A DNA stretch of 24,234 nucleotides from a virus (IMGVR_UViG_3300017962_000116:1-24234); one strand, 5' to 3'; shown: positions 9,001 through 16,567, numbered from the stretch's first letter. Program-made: numbers and translations. The notes: generated by a model not told the origin, from the letters alone.

Positions 9001-11921
9001 CAAATGCTACAGGAGTTGTTTCAGCTGATGTAACTAATTCTACTACTATAGTTGTGGAAAGTTCATTTGATATCAACTTTACAACAGAGCATGAGGTTAG
9101 ATTTGATGATAGTACATTAATATCTAATTCAAACGAAAATGCAAAGCCTACAACTATACAAAATTATGTAAAATTAAAAAATCCTTTAGATTCGGCAGTT
9201 GTGTATAATGTTTACAAAAATGGTGTAAGAATAGACGATCCAAATTTTGGAACATTAGATCCTGTGACAAATCCTAATGCAGTGATGCAAAGTTTAACAG
9301 GAGACGGAACAACAACTATAGTAGCTTTACCTGATATAGCATATACTAGCACTGACAAGATTATTGTAAGAAAATCAACAAGTGATGGAAGTTTCCTACC
9401 ACCAAGTGACACATATGATACTTTGATTGGCGGAGGCAGTCTTGATTATTCAAATGCAAGAGGTATAGACTCTGCAGAAATTAATATAGACGGCGACGGA
9501 TTTGTTACCCCTACAAGTTCAAAAGGACCAGAAGAACTTGTTCCTGGACAAGTGCTTGATACAGTAGATATACAAGTTTATGAAAGACCAACAACTGGTG
9601 CAAGTAATATTATATCTATGAACTATAGAGGTGACGGCGTTACTAAAGTATATAATATAGGAACCAGTCCTGTAACAGACACAGCCATATTTGTAAAAGT
9701 TGATTATATTATACAAAAACTAGATACTGATTACACTATTGATTATGATGCAAAGACTTTGACATTCACTACAGCACCTAGTAATAATAGTTTAATAAAT
9801 TTTGTTACATTAGAATATAGCGGATCAAATGTTCTTGACATTGATGAGTTTACTGGCGATGGAAGCACAGTTAATTTCTTAACAAACATTACATTTACAA
9901 AAGACAACAGTAGTTTAATTACAGTTGACGGAAAAGAAGTAGAACACGTTCTAGTTGAAGCTGACAACTCGTATGCTATCCCAGGAAATTTTGTAATTAA
10001 ATTTTCATCAGCACCAGCAGATGGATCTGTAATTAGATATGCTATATTCGAAGGACAAATACAAAATTACAGTGCAGTAACCATAGACGAATTTGTAAGT
10101 GACGGAAGTACAACTTCTTATCAATTAACACAAACACCATTTAATCAAGCACCAACTGAATGGTATACAATAGTTAAAATAAACAATACTATTTTAAATG
10201 CAGGTTACAATGAAGTATTTGATGTTACCGATACAAGAGAATATACATTAAAATTATGGCAAGTTCCGTTGGGGTCACTTTTAACTAATCAAATTAAAGT
10301 GTATCTAAACAACAGAGAATTAGAACCGATAGGAGAATTTACTTTTAGTAGTGCTGATGCATTTGATCCTACTTTACCTCTAAATGCCCAAGCGGGTAGT
10401 ACTATCACACTAAATGAGAATGTAGGATCTACTGGAGACAAATTGCGTGTGTTTGTTATGGGTTGGGACGACAGCACACAAAGCGGCGGCGACTATCGAT
10501 TTGGATATTTTGACGAACAAGATGAGTTTGTTTCTACACCAGGCGAATTGTTTATTAGCAAGAATTATGAACTAGATGATATTATCACAGTTTACCAATT
10601 TAGCAATCATGATAGTCAAGATATCGATAGACAAAGTTATGATATTGTAGAAAGAACCGAATTAGTCAAAGGTATTAATTCGTCAGTTGAGACTTTTATT
10701 GCAGATGGTAGCACAGATAGTTTTGATCTAGAAAATGTATTACAAGCAGGCCAATATTATGCAGTTTATAAAAATAACATTCGTATAGATGATCCAAACT
10801 ACGGCACTTCTTTACAAAGAAATTCAAATGCTCAAATGCAAACTATACTAGGCGACAATATTACACAGCAACTTAAATTAGATGATCTAGGAGTTATTGC
10901 TGGAGTAGGTGATGTGTTTAGGATTGAACAGTTAAAAGCCCAAACTATTCCTGATTCAGGAACAGCAGATTGGTATCAACTGCGTAGATTGAGAAACGGA
11001 GTTATAGATCTAAGATATCCAGCCGTAGATGATCAATATGTTTGGGTGGTGAAAAACGGACAGTTGTTAAGTCCAAGTGTAGACTATTATGTTACACCCA
11101 ACAAGATGACTGTAAAACTAATAGAAACACTTGCTGAAAATGATACCATTGAAACAATACATTTTAGCAATGACATCTTAAAAAATAAATTTGGATGGCG
11201 TCAGTTTAAAGATATTTCTAATAGAAACATATACAAACGTCTAGATGGTAGTAAGAATTTTGAATTAGCAGAACCTTTAAATTGGTATGATAAAAGTATC
11301 CATGTTGTAGATGCTAACGAATTACCAGCACCGCCAGCAGGTGCAAACATACCAGCTGTAATTTTTGTTGAAGGTGAACGTATAGAATATTTCATAAAAG
11401 ATGGAAATTATTTAAAACAGTTGCGTAGAGGAACTTTTGGTACAGGAATTAAAAGCACATACGCAGAAGGTACTGAAATTTATGACCAAAGTGGTCAGCA
11501 TACAATGCCTTACAAAGACGAAACACTAAGTACATTGTTTACAGCTGACGGAACAACTAAAACATATGAGTTAGACTTTACACCGACAACTGTAAATGAA
11601 TTTGAAGTATTTGTTGCAGGTAGAAGACTTAGAAAAACTTCTATAAAATCTTATCAATTAGATACAGATCTAAGGACAACATATGCTGAAAATGGTGAAA
11701 TTATAGCACAAGATAGTCCAGAAGGAGATATAACTTTACCAGCAGAATTTGAAATTCAAAACGGTAACGAGCTTGTTTTACATGATTTACCATTAGAAAA
11801 TCAAAAAGTAATAGTTATAAGAAAGAAAGGAAGAATTTGGAGTGAGTTAGGTACAAGATTAAGCGATTCTGATACAGATATTGCAAGATTCTTACGTGCT
11901 ACAACAGTTGACTTACCCTGA
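1..11921 (+). CDS. Giant modular virion structural protein (5' truncated)
   Basis: The frame is open from the first base, so the N-terminus lies outside; at least 3973 codons remain. Residue numbers count from the TTG at base 9, which is not a credible start. Four short carbohydrate-binding-module-like segments (aromatic, G-x-[VI]-V, then Y or W) lie near residues 239, 499, 1004 and 1655. FG-GAP/beta-propeller-like repeats (for example MVVGAPNNADGKVLVYSR) lie at about 910-990, 1738-1868 and 1924-1960. A domain of about 135 residues is duplicated (1073-1208 and 1301-1434). Glycine-rich beta repeats with a GxGYxxxP signature occur near 2352-2415 and 2718-2794. An array of DGST-type repeats occupies 2828-3970. 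A segment with FVEGERIEYFIKDGN, near residue 3785, resembles large structural proteins of marine T4-like phages as I remember them. The protein probably sits in the baseplate or tail-fibre apparatus and contacts the cell surface; its position before the fibre genes fits. I cannot equate it with a T4 gene. Confidence 0.85.
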   Translation, partial: GTLLSPSESGYASNFSTSGARLPFKYGDGSPVESSWRSSSDYPFAIITSWLLNQPNKVMSTGFDRARQIRNSAGQIVYSATGKQVTLKDIVFPNSINDTTQIYTSGLINYVANYLTFNTASQYTTYKENLFNIENQIGAKIAGYTEKEKFKLILDSRTPLNEGNVFIPDENYSVFLNTSSPIDLLSYSGVLIEKTSSGYIVSGYDTVTPSFKYFKPIPQTNDPYVTVGGISESFVDFDGGRTYAEGSVVRVSDKFYRAKETHTSGAEIDAEKFVLLPQLPVVGGKTAQFRRIYETKESVLEYGVILSTLQDVVDFLQGYGAWLESKGFIFEEFVSGSNTVSDWRTTSKQFMFWTTQNWGQGSVITLSPAAEKIKFKTDYAIVDNVFDTFYGYSVLKADGKKLKDEYLKIYKESDNTFSMYTVNTADGIYAVRLPLVQKEHVVLLDNTTVFGDVIYDLEPGYRQERIKVLGYRTDNWNGSLNIPGFIFDNARPKLWEPWTDYTIGDLVKYKEFYYSADKKIAGKEFFNANDWNRLSEEPTSRLLTNFDYKINQFADFYDLDSDNFDTEQQRLAQHLIGYQKRQYLENIINDDVSQYKFYQGFIQDKGTKNALTKLFDALASADKDSLEFYEEWAIKDGQYGASEGFEEVEYLLDEKKFRLTPQPILLTNNVTGKETDLIYRIQSYETYLKPKNYNHRPLPAKYIDQGYTKNSGYVNPEDVSFVLSTYDDILTLNLSDVTNGAYVWVGNVEKSWNVYKHINSELKINKVISGTEEFSVELDTTAFNVAVGDILGVFDIITTVVDPADSTQQVSQTTAPVEGFFKVKKVSLNKITFETSQSIADVDDCTGILTKFVSVRADTLSNANKIAEYYTRLNDKIWVDDDTTGKWLVLENKNEYNELQALSNTEEGTDHNYGISISADERNSVMVVGAPNNADGKVLVYSRASNANNWVLRQVIEADSTIADAEQNFGKSVDVSADGKYLIVGAPNASNVKTNFKGDYVDTQNYQAGEIVRRQDSLWQADFDILGAEANIQFDSFQSVPQIIDTLNLEASDAEDIPFLLAGNYPFTNQTTDHFLIRAPKTMYDGTGLGDEIVLHWNSLANANQDQDTLVETEPFANTIPYINKNYLESAHTVFDKIDAVLYVDTSTNIPSVGSTISTIGATATVAYTYNEGASVTIYVKDVNGTFPDANSLTIDNGDFVGEYERVGPIEETSTSTVLGGFWLVKTSTPYQVGEVTSDIAGGLIFKDVIPDSTATGRVYFNSLDYSTNTISSEDTLNNFLQVLSFNGAPGPGGTTGPVESQLYVMRAPKDLTDNINPGDQIYTYVNNLAKHSDGALENPSSIGLNFATTNAEKTVYDVWDGYINYKNQFFLDDEPFEPVVGQTVRDVTTGAEAEVAYYIRNLDDVTIFVKNVTGTWSKGDQFGQAAEIEMLAYPGGPDPDAFGRPGIYGVDRKVGVSQRISLGYSASGIGKLLVFQAAVPISAPTGDYRYTSVLGATPVFDSIGNFLYLQSNSDFEIWFYNVGTVLGIPRLANIPAGDNLDWTEVFKIPTSVNGTSEGYVNEGIYYIYERNRANTYVSLGSFVGPQRQNNNYLGTKVEIRQTGNLYRGFISAPASETVDNPGRIYFIKNGFENGETYNWDYAKDKNFKGEFSESQRYFTGNKVYLANRIYTAITNVNAGPFDTLQWTSTDDLIDYVGFVPNDTGLVVITDSSYVPGDVFDPDNILPGDSTVLDQGSLYDFATAFDVSASGDVLVVSAKYGNDKPNLVVIYRVLNGQYLRDQTITAPNNFIGFGDSVSISSDGRLLAISAPFDDSAKRDQGKVFVYKQQSGKFVQTQILNSPFDESAEQFGNVIQFDGDTLAVNAQNTDTTTSTTFDNKQTTFDDQFTKFNYENENGGTVYVYERINDNLIYAQNLDFESQFSDVNYFGRNLYLKNNHIYVGLPTVKTNSTYQGTIVDYRKLDNSTLFNKLREPKDTIDLSKIKRAILYNTETNQLLTYLDYIDPIQGKIAGPAEQDISYKLYYDPATYTVGPDTVNVNETNSWGPEQVGKIWWNLNNAKFYNPYQSDIIYSTANWSKLFEGNSIDIYEWVQSSVLPSEWDTLSGTDRGVARGITGTSVYGDTTYVSKRKFDSVSQTFSNIYYFWVKDKRTVPDVEFRSISARDIANLIADPQGQGYRYAALVSPDSFVLYNCESLIEENNVAVSFQYYTIDDQTINTHNQYQIITDGLATSTPNRDIERKWIDSLVGYDEYDREVPATNLSPKEKYGILNSPRQSWFVNRAEALKQLIERVNGVLKENLIVDDKNLTKLNLRDPEPSTVSNLYDTTVDSVADLQFIGVAKAEQAKLNLVVENGKVVRVLITDPGRGYRTVPTYTIDGAGSGLELAITIDNFGSISGVKVTNQGKDYTANDSIEVRKFTALVLNDETIQGKWALYERDTNLRLWQRISSQSYDVSLYWDYIDWYATGYSEFTKIDYVISDAYQLQSLDDVLGDVVKIENIGSGGWLLLRKIDVQNDVDYTVNYETIGRQNGTVSFKNTLYDTQRNQVGFDVVSYDIRSFDSLPTVETRTILDSLKTDIFTEELAIEYNKLFFASLRYVFSEQNYVDWAFKTSFIKARHNVGELRVDNTFNNDNLSSYEDYINEVKPFKTKLREYVSAYEKVENSNSRITDFDLQPSYNEDFKKILPQSIKVVNNSLIGVNDKLDSYPFKNWADNVGFNVVAVEIADGGMGYQTPPVLTFSGGGGSGAKAIAKLGTGGKITSVEITSKGTGYISAPTLSINGSISDGGKQAKLSVILGEGLPKTIKTEVKFDRTGSRYFITNLTETESFVGTGSRYIFDLVWPMQVKNTDVSVTVNNIQLLRSEYTFENVKDLTKGYTRYFGRIILTNPAVIGTSIVVEYKKDITLLHAADRINLAYNPETGQFAKDLGQLMDGVDYGGVEVKSFEFLKPLGWESNPWGTGTYDTYDETYLDEEFVRKFVSLTFNNNVNALRYANIIQDNTNATGVVSADVTNSTTIVVESSFDINFTTEHEVRFDDSTLISNSNENAKPTTIQNYVKLKNPLDSAVVYNVYKNGVRIDDPNFGTLDPVTNPNAVMQSLTGDGTTTIVALPDIAYTSTDKIIVRKSTSDGSFLPPSDTYDTLIGGGSLDYSNARGIDSAEINIDGDGFVTPTSSKGPEELVPGQVLDTVDIQVYERPTTGASNIISMNYRGDGVTKVYNIGTSPVTDTAIFVKVDYIIQKLDTDYTIDYDAKTLTFTTAPSNNSLINFVTLEYSGSNVLDIDEFTGDGSTVNFLTNITFTKDNSSLITVDGKEVEHVLVEADNSYAIPGNFVIKFSSAPADGSVIRYAIFEGQIQNYSAVTIDEFVSDGSTTSYQLTQTPFNQAPTEWYTIVKINNTILNAGYNEVFDVTDTREYTLKLWQVPLGSLLTNQIKVYLNNRELEPIGEFTFSSADAFDPTLPLNAQAGSTITLNENVGSTGDKLRVFVMGWDDSTQSGGDYRFGYFDEQDEFVSTPGELFISKNYELDDIITVYQFSNHDSQDIDRQSYDIVERTELVKGINSSVETFIADGSTDSFDLENVLQAGQYYAVYKNNIRIDDPNYGTSLQRNSNAQMQTILGDNITQQLKLDDLGVIAGVGDVFRIEQLKAQTIPDSGTADWYQLRRLRNGVIDLRYPAVDDQYVWVVKNGQLLSPSVDYYVTPNKMTVKLIETLAENDTIETIHFSNDILKNKFGWRQFKDISNRNIYKRLDGSKNFELAEPLNWYDKSIHVVDANELPAPPAGANIPAVIFVEGERIEYFIKDGNYLKQLRRGTFGTGIKSTYAEGTEIYDQSGQHTMPYKDETLSTLFTADGTTKTYELDFTPTTVNEFEVFVAGRRLRKTSIKSYQLDTDLRTTYAENGEIIAQDSPEGDITLPAEFEIQNGNELVLHDLPLENQKVIVIRKKGRIWSELGTRLSDSDTDIARFLRATTVDLP
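3225..4310 (+). repeat. Internal duplication in the giant protein (two units of about 135 residues)
   Basis: Two segments of the giant protein align by eye, the first at about 3225-3632 and the second at about 3909-4310. Unit 1 opens FLIRAPKTMYDGTGLGDEI and unit 2 opens LYVMRAPKDLTDNINPGDQI. Both continue with a VxD-containing strand, then PSVGSTISTIGATATVAY against PVVGQTVRDVTTGAEAEVAY, then VTIYVKDVNGTF against VTIFVKNVTGTW. The order of motifs is conserved while the sequence has diverged, so the duplication is old. Unit 1 ends in a section that includes a short proline/glycine run (APGPGGTTGP). The fold is not identified. Confidence 0.75.
8490..11590 (+). repeat. C-terminal DGST-type beta-repeat array of the giant protein
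   Basis: Eight copies of a pattern [GAS]-[DT]-G-[ST]-x-x-x-[FY]-x-L start near residues 2828, 3098, 3208, 3283, 3364, 3565, 3615 (degenerate, LGDNIT) and 3846. Each is usually followed by a strand with V-x-[VI]-[DN]-[GN]. Two copies are preceded or followed by a nearly identical segment, VYKNGVRIDDPNFGT (about residue 3068) and VYKNNIRIDDPNYGT (about 3586), which shows duplication of a larger block. The pattern resembles small beta-sandwich repeats of phage tail proteins; this assignment is by motif only. Confidence 0.7.
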
Positions 11922-11927
11922 TAAATA
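11920..11927 (+). promoter_or_regulatory. T4-type late promoter box (GATAAATA)
   Basis: The octamer GATAAATA matches seven of eight positions of the T4 late promoter TATAAATA. It overlaps the stop codon of the giant gene, and initiation would fall just before the ATG at 11946. T4-like phages read such boxes with a phage sigma factor (gp55) and a sliding clamp. The same octamer recurs at 16537. A match this short can occur by chance in AT-rich DNA; the gene-boundary position is the support. Confidence 0.55.
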
Positions 11928-11945
11928 ACACTGTAGGATAACAAA

Positions 11946-12560
11946 ATGACAGATAAATTACATGAAAATAATGGTATAGTAGTTCAAGGACACATCAAAA
12001 TTTTTGATCCTGAAACTAAAGAAGTTTACATCAACAAGCGTAATGCTATTCATTATGAGAATATGAGTATTGCTCTTGCGGAAAGCATTGCCAATGCAGG
12101 CCAGGGTTGGATATATGAAATGAGTTTTGGTAATGGTGGTACTAGTGTCGATCCTACAGGAATTATTACATACCTAACACCAAATTCAACAGGAACAAAC
12201 GCCAGCTTATACAATGAAACATATTCGAAAGTTGTTGACGATAACTCCATTAACAACCTAGATCCTGTAAGAAACAAAATAGAAACACGTCATATAAGCG
12301 GAACAAACTATACAGATGTGCTTGTAACTTGTTTACTAGACTACGGTGAGCCTAGTGGGCAAGATGCATTTGACACAGCAACAGACGCAAACAGTCTTTA
12401 TGTGTTTGATGAATTAGGATTAAAAAGTTGGAATCCAAATGGCGATGGAAATTTGTTAACACATGTTATTTTCCATCCTGTGCAAAAAAGTTTGAATAGA
12501 TTAATACAAATAGATTACACCGTAAGAATTCAAAGTCTAAGCGGACTAGCTGAGGAATAA
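11946..12560 (+). CDS. Virion structural protein, probably baseplate or fibre-associated (204 aa)
   Basis: A 204-residue protein beginning MTDKLHENNGIVVQGHIKIF. AGGA at 11935-11938 lies seven bases before the ATG. The N-terminal half contains a helix (MSIALAESIANAGQGWIYEM) followed by FGNGGTS. The C-terminal half has alternating hydrophobic strands including FDELGLKSW and LIQIDYTVRIQ. There is no signal peptide or membrane segment. I recall similar proteins annotated as structural in marine T4-like phages, in the same place between the giant protein and the fibres. A gp8-like wedge role is possible but cannot be shown, since the protein is shorter than T4 gp8 (334 aa). It ends three bases before the next gene, so it is probably co-transcribed with the first two fibres. 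Confidence 0.75.
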   Translation: MTDKLHENNGIVVQGHIKIFDPETKEVYINKRNAIHYENMSIALAESIANAGQGWIYEMSFGNGGTSVDPTGIITYLTPNSTGTNASLYNETYSKVVDDNSINNLDPVRNKIETRHISGTNYTDVLVTCLLDYGEPSGQDAFDTATDANSLYVFDELGLKSWNPNGDGNLLTHVIFHPVQKSLNRLIQIDYTVRIQSLSGLAEE

Positions 12561-12563
12561 TAG

Positions 12564-14576
12564 ATGGCATACGAAATAGCGTATACAGATCAGGCAAACA
12601 AAGGTACTATCACAATTGAAGATAGAACTATTAACCAGGAAACTTCGCTTAGTATTCCTGGTAGAAATGAAACTGCATATGGTCCTGCTATAGCAACTAA
12701 TTTTTTACATTTATTAGAAAATTTTGCCGCACCTACAGAACCGGCTAGACCACTCGAAGGACAGTTATGGTATGATTCTACACCAGGCATAGAACTTTTA
12801 AAAGTATATGATGGAACTAACTGGATACCAAGCGGTGGTTTAAAGAAAGCAAATACTGAACCTGAAGCATCACAAAGTCAAATTGGTGATTTATGGGCTG
12901 ATACTGACAACCAACAATTATATTTGTTTACTGGATCCGGTTGGATACTAGTAGGACCAGAATTTAGTGACGGATTATCTACCGGAGCATCACCATTAAC
13001 AGTAGTAGGTACTGATGACAATACATATAACATTTTACAAATTGAAGTAGATGCTCAACCTGTTGCCTTAATAAGTACGAGAACATTTACTCCTAAGGTT
13101 GTTATTCCTGGATTTAGTACAATCCAACCCGGTGTAAATTTATCTACAAGTAATATCACTGGTGACGGTGTTTCTAAATTTTATGGAACTGCTGAAAAGG
13201 CTGAAGGTCTTATTGTTTCAGGAAACACAGTTGCAGCAGGAAACTTTTTAAGAGGCGACACAACAAGTACAACAGCATTTCCTATTAATGTACAAAACAA
13301 TACAGGTATCAACTATGGCATAAACGCAGAAATGAATATCGGTGTTGAAGGTAATATAGGAATTATAAGACATAATATTGCAGGATCAAGTGTTGATATT
13401 CAAGTTAAAAATGATGGATTATTAAAAACTGCATTACGTGTAGATAGTAATTTAAAAATAGGAATAAACAACGTTGCACCAGAACAAGAATTAGATGTCA
13501 CTGGAAACATACAATCTAGTGGTTTTGTCAAAGTTAATGATGTTACACAAAGTGATACTTTTGACACAGGTAGTATTATTACACTTGGAGGGCTTGGCGT
13601 TGCAAAAAATATTAATATTGGCGAAAATTTAAATGTACTTGGAAATATTACAACAACACAAGTTTTGCCAGACCAAAACAACACACGGAATATAGGTAGT
13701 AGCACATCTAAATATGCAAATATGTTTGCAACTACATTTGTTGGAAACTTAACAGGAAATGTTAGCGGTACAGTTTCTGGTAGAGCAGGTAGTGCAGATA
13801 AGTTAACTTCTGCAAGCACTTTGAGAATTACAGGTGATGTATCTGCAAATGATGTTGTATTTGACGGACAATCGGGTGGAAGTTTAAAATTATTCCAAAC
13901 TGTAATTAGCAACCAAATTATTGCAGGTAAACCATCAGTAGGCCAATCACAAGCAGACGACGAATTTTTAATAAACAGAACTAGCGGGGCAACTGGATTA
14001 AAGAAAATAAGCAGAGTAAATTTGTTATCTGCTGTACCTAGAACACCGATAGGCTTACTTGCACCGTATGCAGGACTAGCCGCACCTAGCGGTTGGCTAA
14101 TATGTGATGGTAGTGAAGTAGACATTGCTGCTTACAGTGCATTATATGATATTATTGGTACTATATACAAAGCAAGTCCTACACCAGGAAAGTTTGCCCT
14201 TCCAGATTTAAGAGGTAGGGTGCCTATGGGTGCAGATAATATGGGTGGCACAAGTGCAGATACTGTAACTGCTGCTTCTGCAGACGTTGTAGGTGCAAAA
14301 GACGGTGCTGAACAAGTAAACATCAACGTTAAAAATTTACCTGAGCACAATCACGATTTACGTGGACCAAGTGGTGACCAATATTATGCTATAAGAGATG
14401 TTAGCGGAACGCCTACTGATAACGAAGCAATTATCTATGATGCACCAACAGGCACAGGTGCTGGACAAGCATTTCCAAATAGTGGTGGTATACTTACAGA
14501 TGGCGATTTAGGTGATCCTATTAATGTAATGAATCCTTACATTACAATTAATTACATAATATATACAGGAACGTAG
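12564..14576 (+). CDS. Tail fibre protein with C-terminal phage Collar domain (670 aa)
   Basis: First of three paralogous fibre genes. The N-terminal ~150 residues carry two W-x-D modules, GQLWYD (residue 66) with VYDGTNW, and GDLWAD (residue 108) with FTGSGW and VGP. This module is shared with the next two genes and is probably the docking part. A GTAEKAEGL element and beta-rich repeats follow. From residue 497 comes a Collar domain: APSGWLICDGSEVDIAAYS, then FALPDLRGRVPMG. The end has LPEHNHDL, giving an H595-x-H597 pair, and MNPYITINYIIY. In T4 gp12 an HxH pair per chain binds a metal ion inside the trimer, so the same is inferred here. GAGG at 12551-12554 precedes the ATG. The product is probably a trimeric receptor-binding fibre. 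Confidence 0.88.
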   Translation: MAYEIAYTDQANKGTITIEDRTINQETSLSIPGRNETAYGPAIATNFLHLLENFAAPTEPARPLEGQLWYDSTPGIELLKVYDGTNWIPSGGLKKANTEPEASQSQIGDLWADTDNQQLYLFTGSGWILVGPEFSDGLSTGASPLTVVGTDDNTYNILQIEVDAQPVALISTRTFTPKVVIPGFSTIQPGVNLSTSNITGDGVSKFYGTAEKAEGLIVSGNTVAAGNFLRGDTTSTTAFPINVQNNTGINYGINAEMNIGVEGNIGIIRHNIAGSSVDIQVKNDGLLKTALRVDSNLKIGINNVAPEQELDVTGNIQSSGFVKVNDVTQSDTFDTGSIITLGGLGVAKNINIGENLNVLGNITTTQVLPDQNNTRNIGSSTSKYANMFATTFVGNLTGNVSGTVSGRAGSADKLTSASTLRITGDVSANDVVFDGQSGGSLKLFQTVISNQIIAGKPSVGQSQADDEFLINRTSGATGLKKISRVNLLSAVPRTPIGLLAPYAGLAAPSGWLICDGSEVDIAAYSALYDIIGTIYKASPTPGKFALPDLRGRVPMGADNMGGTSADTVTAASADVVGAKDGAEQVNINVKNLPEHNHDLRGPSGDQYYAIRDVSGTPTDNEAIIYDAPTGTGAGQAFPNSGGILTDGDLGDPINVMNPYITINYIIYTGT

Positions 14577-14577
14577 G

Positions 14578-16524
14578 ATGAGTTATAGATTAAATAGAAC
14601 TGACGGAGAATTATTAGTTGATCTAACAGATGGTATTTTGGATAATACCACTACTGATATAACTCTTATAGGTAAAAATTATAAAGGTTTCGGCGAGTTT
14701 TTAAATGAGAACTTTATAAAACTTATGGAAAACTTTGCATCCACTAGCCAACCTGCCAATCCTATGACAGGTCAACTATGGTTTGACAAAGAAGAAAATA
14801 GATTAAAAGTTTATGACGGTACAAGTTTCCGTCCAGCTACAGGATCTGTTGTAAGTAGTACAAGACCTACCAACTTAACTGTAGGTGATATTTGGATTGA
14901 TAATGAAGCAAACAAACTATATATTTGGGATGGAACTGATTTAACACTTGTAGGTCCTGAATATGATGCAAGCCAAGGTAAAACAGGGTTTGAAGTAGCA
15001 AGCCAGTTAGATAGTACTGATGTACAAAGAACTATTTTAAAATTATTTTTAGGAAACACACTAGTTGGCATTTATTCCCCAGCAGAGTTTATCATACCTA
15101 CAAACTTTGCTATATCAGGATTTCCTGTTTGGGAAGATGATACATTTTCACCTAAAAGACAATTACTAAAACAAGGTTTTAATCCTACAACACTAGCATT
15201 TAAATATAACGGTACAGCAACGAGTGCAGAAGGTTTGATAGATGATGCAGGTAATATTAGAACTGCTGAAAACTTCCTACCAACTGATGCTAATGGTGTA
15301 ACAACAGGAAGTTTACGTGTAAAAAATAGTGCAGGTGTAAGTATCGGTGTTGGCGATACGGAATATATGATTGCTAAAATTGTCGGTACTACAAGTACAA
15401 TAGAAACACAACAAAGTAACAGAGATTTTGCACTAAGAGTTCGTTCAGGAAGTAGTTTTAAAAATGCTGTATACGTAGATAGTAGTCAAGACTACATTGG
15501 TTTGTGGAATACAGCACCAGCGGCAAGTTTAGATGTTACTGGTACAGGTAATTTTTCAAGTGATCTTACAGTAGGCGGTAATTTAACAGTGCTAGGTGAT
15601 GCTACATATTTAAACACAAGCACACTTAGAGTAGAAGATAAAAATATTGAATTAGCTTTACTAGATGATAGCACCGAAGGCAATGATACACAAGTAGACG
15701 GTGCAGGAATAATCGTAAGAAGCACACAAGGTTCTAAGGATTTTACTTGGACACAATCAACATCTAGTTGGACTTCAAATCAAGATATAGATATTAGATC
15801 TAATCCTAATAACACTACAGCACATTTAAAAATAGACGGCACAGATGTTTTAAGTAAAACAGAATTAGGTTCAACAGTAACGTTAGCAAGTGGTTTAACA
15901 AGCATAGGAACGTTGACAGAACTTACAGTTGATGATATAAATTTAAACGCTGCTACAATTACAAGAATTAACGGAACAGGTTTAAACATAGTTGCTGGTG
16001 GCACTATTACTGTTGACTCACAAAAAATTACTGGATTAGCAGATCCTACAACAGCTACAGATGCAGCTAACAAACAGTATGTTGATGCAAGCATATCAGG
16101 TGAAACACGTTTTATATCGATGGATATCACAGGGTTAGCAGATCCTAGTCCGATTACTAGTTTTGACGGAGTAAGCAATTACGGTCCCCAAGATAGTATT
16201 AAAAATCTTTTAACTAATTTAATTGATCCGTCAACTGTAGAAAATGGAACCACTGCTAAAGTGTTAGCAACTACATTTAGTGGATCGACAGTATCAGGTA
16301 TTAATATTAGTATCAGTACAGACGGTACAGCAGTGCTTGAAAAATCATATGTAGATGTAAGAGATGCCGCAGATACAGGAACAGAATCGGTGATACAGGA
16401 CGTTTCCGCTGCAAATACTGCGTCTGGTGCAGTTAACTTAACACCAACTCGTTATATTTACGAATATCAAACAGGGGGCGGCGTATGGGTATTCCAAGAT
16501 GCTACTCTACAGACGGTTACTTAA
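14578..16524 (+). CDS. Tail fibre protein, second paralogue (648 aa)
   Basis: The ATG lies one base after the previous TAG, with AGGA at 14567-14570 as the likely ribosome site. The N-terminus repeats the family module: an NENFIKLMENFA helix, GQLWFD at residue 65 with VYDGTSF, and GDIWID at residue 103 ending LVGPEYD. The middle has the GTATSAEGL element and beta strands with LRVKNSAGV and ALRVRSGSS. Near residue 342 starts a segment with YLNTSTLRVEDKNIELAL, and at residue 489 DPTTATDAANKQYVD, a motif common in phage fibres. Unlike its upstream neighbour it has no Collar domain, and it ends in a beta-rich segment with RYIYEYQTGGGVWVFQDA. It is probably a trimeric fibre or fibre segment sharing an attachment point with its paralogues. 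Confidence 0.85.
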   Translation: MSYRLNRTDGELLVDLTDGILDNTTTDITLIGKNYKGFGEFLNENFIKLMENFASTSQPANPMTGQLWFDKEENRLKVYDGTSFRPATGSVVSSTRPTNLTVGDIWIDNEANKLYIWDGTDLTLVGPEYDASQGKTGFEVASQLDSTDVQRTILKLFLGNTLVGIYSPAEFIIPTNFAISGFPVWEDDTFSPKRQLLKQGFNPTTLAFKYNGTATSAEGLIDDAGNIRTAENFLPTDANGVTTGSLRVKNSAGVSIGVGDTEYMIAKIVGTTSTIETQQSNRDFALRVRSGSSFKNAVYVDSSQDYIGLWNTAPAASLDVTGTGNFSSDLTVGGNLTVLGDATYLNTSTLRVEDKNIELALLDDSTEGNDTQVDGAGIIVRSTQGSKDFTWTQSTSSWTSNQDIDIRSNPNNTTAHLKIDGTDVLSKTELGSTVTLASGLTSIGTLTELTVDDINLNAATITRINGTGLNIVAGGTITVDSQKITGLADPTTATDAANKQYVDASISGETRFISMDITGLADPSPITSFDGVSNYGPQDSIKNLLTNLIDPSTVENGTTAKVLATTFSGSTVSGINISISTDGTAVLEKSYVDVRDAADTGTESVIQDVSAANTASGAVNLTPTRYIYEYQTGGGVWVFQDATLQTVT

Positions 16525-16536
16525 TATGCAAAATGC

Positions 16537-16544
16537 GATAAATA
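16537..16544 (+). promoter_or_regulatory. T4-type late promoter box (GATAAATA)
   Basis: This octamer is identical to the one at 11920 and lies in the 43-base gap between the second and third fibre genes. Transcription would begin about 10-13 bases after it, just before the AGGGG ribosome site (16557-16561) of the gene at 16568. It sits in the loop of a weak AATGC/GCATT inverted repeat. Confidence 0.6.
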
Positions 16545-16567
16545 ATATTAAGCATTAGGGGTAAAAA

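Noticed and set aside
13400-14125. Long minus-strand frame of 241 codons opposite the first fibre gene
   Set aside because: The plus-strand protein has recognisable fibre and Collar motifs across the same bases; the reverse translation has no domain pattern and no ribosome site that I can see.
15913-15941. TTGACA-N17-TATAAA promoter match inside the second fibre gene
   Set aside because: It lies deep in coding sequence with no gene starting nearby; it is kept as a measure of how often such matches arise by chance.
16533-16556. AATGC...GCATT hairpin between fibre genes as a terminator
   Set aside because: The stem is only five pairs, the loop is long and holds the late-promoter box, and no T run follows.
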